Positions 59,374-64,000 of a stretch of DNA of 64,000 nucleotides are shown in pieces. Every line of letters begins with the position of its first letter. The first letter of the stretch is position 1. The stretch is from Lachancea mirantina. Lineage: Eukaryota > Ascomycota > Saccharomycetes > Saccharomycetales > Saccharomycetaceae. The stretch spans positions 1,178,001 through 1,242,000 of the forward strand of contig LT598465.1 of NCBI GenBank assembly GCA_900074745.1. Direction: 5' to 3'. The notes beneath the pieces are model-generated. The model saw only the letters and a list, made by a program, of their open reading frames with translations, made no database searches and was not told the DNA's origin. The translations under genes and the position numbers were made by a program.

Positions 59374-60617
59374 CAGCCCTATGAAATTTGAATACGTGCG
59401 CAAGCCTGGCTGATGGAGTCGTCGGCCTTGAAAACGTGGAGTCGTCGAATTGTAGCTCGCGCGCTAGAAAGTTCAGCTATTTGGTGGATCCAGCACTGGA
59501 GACGAATCGGGCGAAATCAAGCTTTTCGTCAGGAGCCCTGTATCTTTTCACGAATACTAACTTTGACACAGTGAGCGAATTTCAAGCACTTATTCAGGCG
59601 GAAAGACGTTCACTTTATTTGGCTACTCAATTTGATCATAGTGAACCATCGTCATCTATTCAAATTATTTGATTCGTCGCGGATGTATCAATGATACAGT
59701 TGATATCACTATCGACGTAACTTGTTGTAAGTACTCACCAGTATTTCTTTACCTATCAGCATCATTTTAAGCAGCATTTTGTGAAGACCGGCTATATTCC
59801 TCTCGTCCTTGTAGCTGTGGTCGATCATGTAAGGAGAATTCGTCACTGAGGTAATTGATAGGTCAAACATGATTCATTATTTATTAGTCATTCGCTACGA
59901 AATGGCGATCTTTCCTCCATATGCGTATTAGAAAGATAACTTTCTGCCATTGACTAAGATCTCAGAGGCTTGTCAACGCGATTAACTCTATGCCATTTAA
60001 CTCTGCATACTATCCGTTCAATTTGAATGTTTGAAGTAGTGCGGTGTCGACTAGGTAGCCCTTTTATTGTTTAAAGAAGTACGACACTCTTAAAACGAAA
60101 AATGAAAACCATCTTTACGTTTCTCTTGAAAGGCCCGTCTTTAGAGATGCTTTAAATCTAATATTCTTTTTATTTGAAGACTAAAAGCCTCGGTAATTTG
60201 TCTGTGGTCTGTGATCTGAGAATCAGGTGTAGATAAATCGTATAATTTAGAGTTTTTCAAATTCTAGCTTGAAGCCAAATGTCAAAAAAGCTAACCGAAA
60301 AATAAAATTCCAATTGTAACTTATGACCCAGTTGAAATGAAGATCTAGTCATCCGCAAAGGATTCACAAAATCACCCAGACTTGCGAAATGCGCAAACAT
60401 AACTTCTCGCAAGTATAAGCGAAATATGTCCTACTTTGGACGAGGCAAGGAAAATGGCCCCTTAATAATGGCCAATTTCAATGCGTATAAACAATTAAAA
60501 TCAATCGATCTGGGTTTACTTAAGTGCGCGTCTCAAAAGGCACCAGAATAATTGCCGTCACAATAGTTCAACGCTAGAATCCAAAAAGCGACTCGTTTCC
60601 ATGTCAATTTCATCAAG

Positions 60618-60624
60618 TTACCCG
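60618..60624 (+). promoter_or_regulatory. Reb1 site upstream of YRA1
   Basis: TTACCCG(G), a consensus Reb1 core, about 210 bp before the YRA1 ATG and 17 bp before a TATATAAGG TATA-like sequence. Confidence 0.6.
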
Positions 60625-60681
60625 GACCACAGAAAAAAGGATATATAAGGAGAGCAATAACGAGAACCCATCATTGACATT

Positions 60682-60690
60682 TTTGCCACC
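60682..60690 (-). promoter_or_regulatory. exact PACE motif upstream of YRA1
   Basis: TTTGCCACC, the reverse complement of GGTGGCAAA, about 145 bp before the YRA1 ATG. An Rpn4 input to YRA1 is not something I know of; it could be chance. Confidence 0.4.
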
Positions 60691-60832
60691 TTCGTAAACT
60701 TCGTGAACAACTTTCAAGAGAAGACCTACTTCACGGTTTAAAAATCAAAGAAACTGTTTTAATTAGCGGTATCTGATCGAAAAGACTCCCGTCGAAAAAA
60801 AACCTTATCAATATCAAGCGAAATTTCAAAAC

Positions 60833-62313
60833 ATGTCTGGAAACCTAGATAGATCTTTGGACGAAATCATCGGCGAAAACAAGAAGCAACGCGTCAGAAA
60901 GGTGAACAAAAACGTTCCAAAGAAGGTGTCCAAGTCTGTTGTCGGCAATCGCCGTCGGGCGACACCCATTAAGGGCGGTGCGCTAAGAAACGCTGCTGCT
61001 GCAAAGACAGCGAACATCTTGGAATCTGCTTATGGCACCAAAGTCAACGTTGAGGGCCTACCCAGAGACATTAAACAAGATGCAGTAAGAGTATGTTTGT
61101 CGTGGACAAAATGATGTTGTTTTAAGATCTCTTAAGCAAGTAAAGAACAAAACAATGGAATTGGATCGGATCACGTCACAATGTGACTTTTGAGCTTGTG
61201 TTCAAACGGGTCAGAAGAGAGGACGTTACCATTATTGAGCGTGGCAAACGTCATTATCAGTATAGCTTCTCGACAAATGCGATCTGAATACGATTGGCAT
61301 GGTTATTTGGCTGGGACATACAAGAAAAGGAAATTCAAATAAAATTTGGGCCTATTGTGAATCGTGGAAACAGTTCTCACACGCTGTTGGAGCAATTAGA
61401 TTTGTTTCTGAAAGCTGTTGGAACTAGTGCTTTATTGGTGTCTGTATGAGGGGGAAAGGTACGTTCTTCATCACCTTACCACTGGACCTAATTTAATCAA
61501 TGAAGAAATAACTTTGCTACTCGTTGTAGCTGAGGTTACATCTCATTTGAAGTAGCAAAAAAAAAGATGGGAGTCTTTTCGAAATTAAGCACATTTCCGC
61601 GTTTTAACTAGCTTTCCTGCACCTTGAATTTCGCCTAATGAAACCTTTTAACCTGTCTGCCTTTCTGTGATCAAGATAGCGAACTGGACGAGAAGTCAGG
61701 TCAGATGTGGTCGAAGCAGAGTCAAGAGCTATCTAATAACAACGTTCTCCGAAATTTCGTGGGGGTCTCATTATTGCTGCTCCTTAGCATTTATTTAGTG
61801 GAGTGAAGTTGAATTTAATTGTTTCCCATGGCAGCTGGCCTTTCAATTTCCAAGTTTTCTCTTCGACGCTCAAGAGATCGTATCAAAATGCAAAGAACAA
61901 GAACTAACAATAAGAAAATTTAGGAATTTTTCACAAGCCAGATCGGTGGCGTGACTAGAATACTATTGAGTTACAACGAAAGAGGTTTATCAACCGGTAT
62001 GGCTACCATCACGTTCAAGTCTTCCGACAAGGCCAAGGAAGCTGTCTCCAAGTTTAACGGCGCTCCTATCGACGGTGGCAGAACCAGACTAAAGTTGAAC
62101 TTAATCATCGATCCTACCAAGAAGCCTCTTGCTTCTAGGATTCAGCCGCTTGCGCAACGCAAGGTTCCAGCTGTTAAGGCTCCTACTAAGAAGGCTGCTG
62201 CCGTGAAGAAGCAAAAGAAGGTTGAGAAAAAGAAGAATCCTAAGCCTGAGAAGAAGAGTCTAGAACAACTAGACCAGGAGATGGCAGACTACTTTGAGGA
62301 AAAGAAGGAATAG
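60833..62313 (+). CDS. YRA1: mRNA export adaptor Yra1 (ALY/REF), spliced
   Basis: Exon 1 60833-61090 (86 codons) and exon 2 61924-62313 (129 codons plus stop) give 215 residues (S. cerevisiae 226). The N-terminal REF-N box LDRSLDEIIGENK, the basic variable region, the RRM (VNVEGLPRDIKQDAVR | EFFTSQIGGVTRILLSYNERG, GMATITF) and the C-terminal REF-C box LEQLDQEMADYFEEKKE are all present. The exon junction falls inside the RRM at exactly the S. cerevisiae site. Yra1 binds mRNA and Mex67 to license nuclear export and is part of TREX. S. cerevisiae counterpart: YDR381W. See the intron entry for likely autoregulation. Confidence 0.98.
61091..61923 (+). other. 833-nt YRA1 intron
   Basis: Donor GTATGT at 61091, non-consensus branch AACTAAC at 61902-61908, acceptor TTTAG at 61923, only 15 nt after the branch. 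S. cerevisiae YRA1 has an equally odd plan: long first exon, 766-nt intron and a non-canonical GACTAAC branch, which together make splicing inefficient and allow Yra1 to repress its own production. The same plan here suggests conserved autoregulation. No snoRNA was recognised inside. Confidence 0.9.
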
Positions 62314-62850
62314 CTTGTTCTGCTATGACCTTCCAAAAGGCAAAGACATTGTCTGCCGCGATTTTTTTTCCCTTAAATGAATTTTGTTAAGTAATTAGGT
62401 CAAGTGCGAGAATAACTTCCAGTGTTGATGACACAAAATGCACAAATCAAGCCAGGTCTCAGTCAATGTCACACCTACACCATTAGAATGGACTCTATTT
62501 GGAATTGTCGAGGGGCGAACAAACGAACGGGATATTCTTGGTGTGCTACCCGCCTGGATTAAAGCTCGTGAAGGAGTCGTTTCGTCTCCAATGACTTGAA
62601 CAAAGTTACGGCCGTAAGCTGTATATACATGTATTATTATCGAACTGCTCGCTCTTCAAAGGAGCGATTCATTCCAAAGTCGGTCTTGATCAATCTCATC
62701 TTTCTCTGTAAATCGGCAAGCGTTGCCAGCACATACTGCCCGATCAGGATGATGCGGAAAAGCACGACAGTGGGCCCTACGTACCTGAATCACACGATCT
62801 AACGTTTTAACGGTGAGCGCAACATACTCAAATTGTGTTGCAAAAAACAG
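62314..62850. other. YRA1/COI1 convergent region
   Basis: 537 bp between convergent genes. A T8 run lies near 62363-62370. A 68-codon forward frame (62596-62802) has no support. Nothing else seen. Confidence 0.5.
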
Positions 62851-63223
62851 TTACTCGTCTCTTCTTCTATCCCAAAAGCCTAGTTTGTCGCCACGCTTTC
62901 GACTCAGATAACTGAGCCCAGAACCTTGGAAATCGCTTTTCCTTCCAGACCCATCGTCCGCTTGGGAAATCGGGAAACCAGGCCGCACATTGGCGAGATT
63001 TTTGTAGTAATCGTCCCTGCCTTGAGATTTCTCCCCAAACCTATCGAACTGGGCATCACGCCGCCCTCTGATGGCGGCCTTCACGGCCAAAACGGATAGG
63101 ATCGCAAAACCACATAGGTATGCTGCGTTTTTGCTGAACAAGGTTAGTCATTGTTTCTCACGCTAAAAGTCAACGTCGTACACTTCTTACTTACCCGATA
63201 TTTTGAAAAGGATTAGCTGACAT
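62851..63223 (-). CDS. COI1: Coi1-like mitochondrial respiratory assembly protein (spliced)
   Basis: Exon 1 63223-63195 (MSANPFQNIG, 29 nt) and exon 2 63133-62851 give 103 residues. The intron 63194-63134 is 61 nt with donor GTAAGT, branch GACTAAC (63149-63143) and acceptor TTCAG. The joined MSANPFQNIGKN matches S. cerevisiae Coi1 (MSSNPFQNIGKN). One membrane segment (YLCGFAILSVLAVKAAI) is followed by a charged, glycine/arginine-rich tail. Coi1 interacts with complexes III and IV during respiratory supercomplex assembly. S. cerevisiae counterpart: YDR381C-A, also directly after YRA1 on the opposite strand. Reading exon 2 from an in-frame start (MFSKNAAY) instead would be wrong. Confidence 0.93.
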
Positions 63224-63855
63224 GAATCTCTAGTATGAATCTTGATCTGATGTTCTCTAAGTAACTGTACGGTGATATCGTCCACACTGGTGATATGGTG
63301 ATTTGGTGATGACGATGAACACTGTTAAAAAGTAGCGATCACGTGATTTATGCATCAAAACTACGAATACCCATGAGTCCACGTCTATCAACGGCAGCGA
63401 GACTATGGCGCTGCAAGAAGCATTGTACACCTGCAGGTTGGGGAACTTCCAATCCCCAGGCCGCAGGGGACCCGCTTTCACGTCTTTTAGCGAACGAACA
63501 TGCAAACTCGGTGAAAAGACCTACAAAGGCTCACCAAAAATTCCCTAAAAATACACCCCAATTCGAAAACCAATTTCTCAAATCCCAGATCAGGTATAAC
63601 AGCTTTAAACACTATATAAAGCTGCTTTCATCGTGCTCATTTCACTTACAAAACTCACCAACGACTTTATCACTTTGACACGACATAGGAATCAAAAATC
63701 AAATGTGGGGATCTCAGGGTTTAAGTGGATGATCAAAACGTCGGGGGTGGATTTGACCTTTAAATACTGTACATGAAAGCGACTTATCTCTGTTTCCACT
63801 TCTCCTCTTACCAATATTCCACTCTTGTGAAGGGCATTTGATTCTAGACTAGATA
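63224..63855. other. COI1/PMP47 divergent region
   Basis: 632 bp. An ATCACGTGAT palindrome (63338-63347) is the only motif noted. A 111-codon forward frame (63343-63678) starts at a non-ATG codon and shows no family features. Confidence 0.5.
63338..63347. promoter_or_regulatory. ATCACGTGAT palindrome
   Basis: Perfect Cbf1-type palindrome about 115 bp upstream of the COI1 ATG. Cbf1 has been linked to respiratory genes in non-WGD yeasts, so it may serve COI1. Confidence 0.5.
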
Positions 63856-64000
63856 ATGTCGGACACAAGTTTGAATCCAAGCGATGCAGATGCATTTACA
63901 CACGCAGTGGCAGGTGCTGCCGGTGGAGCGCTTTCGATAACTCTAACGTATCCATTGATGTCGTTGACGACCAAGTTACAGACGACCAGCGACGATGAGA
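63856..64000 (+). CDS. PMP47-type peroxisomal carrier (SLC25), 5' end only
   Basis: The first 48 residues are in the window; the rest lies beyond the right edge. After a polar leader (MSDTSLNPSDADAF) comes THAVAGAAGGALSITLTYPLMSLTTKLQT, whose first carrier helix (GAAGGALSITLTYPL) closely resembles Candida boidinii PMP47 (AFAGAGGGLLSMTLTYPL), the peroxisomal ATP carrier related to human SLC25A17. The usual PxD/ExxK signature is changed to P-L-x-S-L-T-T-K, as in PMP47. Function by analogy: adenine nucleotide or cofactor import into peroxisomes. No syntenic S. cerevisiae counterpart is known to me; Ant1 is the functional analogue there. Confidence 0.75.
   Translation, partial: MSDTSLNPSDADAFTHAVAGAAGGALSITLTYPLMSLTTKLQTTSDDE

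Larger units (their letters stand above)
59374..60832. other. AFI1/YRA1 divergent gap
   Basis: 1.46 kb. In S. cerevisiae ARO10 (YDR380W) lies before YRA1; no pyruvate-decarboxylase-like sequence is present here. Near YRA1 there is a Reb1 site (60618-60624), a TATATAAGG (60641-60649) and a reverse PACE box (60682-60690). A 41-codon ATG ORF at 60426-60551 (MSYFGRGKENGPL...) is unassigned, and a forward frame at 59388-59672 is probably a shadow. No RNA gene recognised. Confidence 0.55.

Noticed and set aside
59388-59672. 94-codon forward frame upstream of AFI1
   Set aside because: It lacks an ATG at its start, overlaps the AFI1 5' end, and has no recognisable domain.
60426-60551. 41-codon ATG ORF upstream of YRA1
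   Set aside because: Too short to separate from chance, and no family is recognised; kept only as a note in the gap entry.
63343-63678. 111-codon forward frame between COI1 and the carrier gene
   Set aside because: Begins at a non-ATG codon inside an E-box, low-complexity basic translation, lies in a divergent promoter.

Overview
This is a chromosomal window from a budding yeast of the Saccharomycetaceae. It is gene-dense, most genes are intronless, and the few introns are short with GTATGT-type donors and CTAAC branch points. About 29 of the roughly 35 protein genes are recognisable orthologues of Saccharomyces cerevisiae genes. Their order is a near-perfect zip of two S. cerevisiae regions, the YOR116-YOR129 arm of chromosome XV and the YDR363-YDR381 part of chromosome IV. 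Those two regions are sister segments of the yeast whole-genome duplication (WGD), so this genome carries the single unduplicated (pre-WGD) order. A ceramide glucosyltransferase gene, missing from S. cerevisiae but known from Kluyveromyces and Lachancea, fits this. I lean towards a Lachancea-like species by inference only.

Layout. 1-9 kb: RPO31 (Pol III, cut by the left edge), a 2 kb gap with one doubtful ORF, the proteasome pair SEM1-RPT5 with Rpn4-type PACE boxes, CDC40, and a tRNA-Lys(CUU). 9-17 kb: ESF1, RTC5, RIO1, KEI1 (short first intron). 17-30 kb: an aldo-keto reductase (the single ancestor of GCY1/YPR1), XRS2, a SAM50-type beta-barrel gene, DXO1, a small YCII-domain gene, PFY1 (209-nt intron), LEO1, CTS2, VPS74. 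30-49 kb: UBP2, FRQ1, CAT5, WIP1, BCS1, IAH1, ARH1, ATP17 (with an intron), LSM6, RGA1/RGA2, SDH6. 49-64 kb: ceramide glucosyltransferase, a Zn2Cys6 regulator whose zinc cluster is split by an apparent one-base frameshift, ADE2, AFI1, YRA1 with its very long intron, COI1 (intron), and the start of a PMP47-type peroxisomal carrier.

Genes working together. SEM1 and RPT5 encode two 19S proteasome subunits and are neighbours. RPO31, ESF1 and RIO1 carry PAC and/or RRPE ribosome-biogenesis promoter motifs. CAT5, BCS1, ARH1, ATP17 and SDH6 make a loose 12-kb run of respiratory-chain biogenesis genes. Five spliced genes are present (KEI1, PFY1, ATP17, YRA1, COI1).

No transposon, LTR, virus-like element, CRISPR array or centromere was recognised. 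The most unusual items are the frameshifted zinc-cluster gene, the YRA1 intron architecture, the SAM50-type protein with a changed barrel-loop motif, the SEM1-RPT5 intergenic hairpin, the ATP17 intron, and a few small unassigned ORFs.
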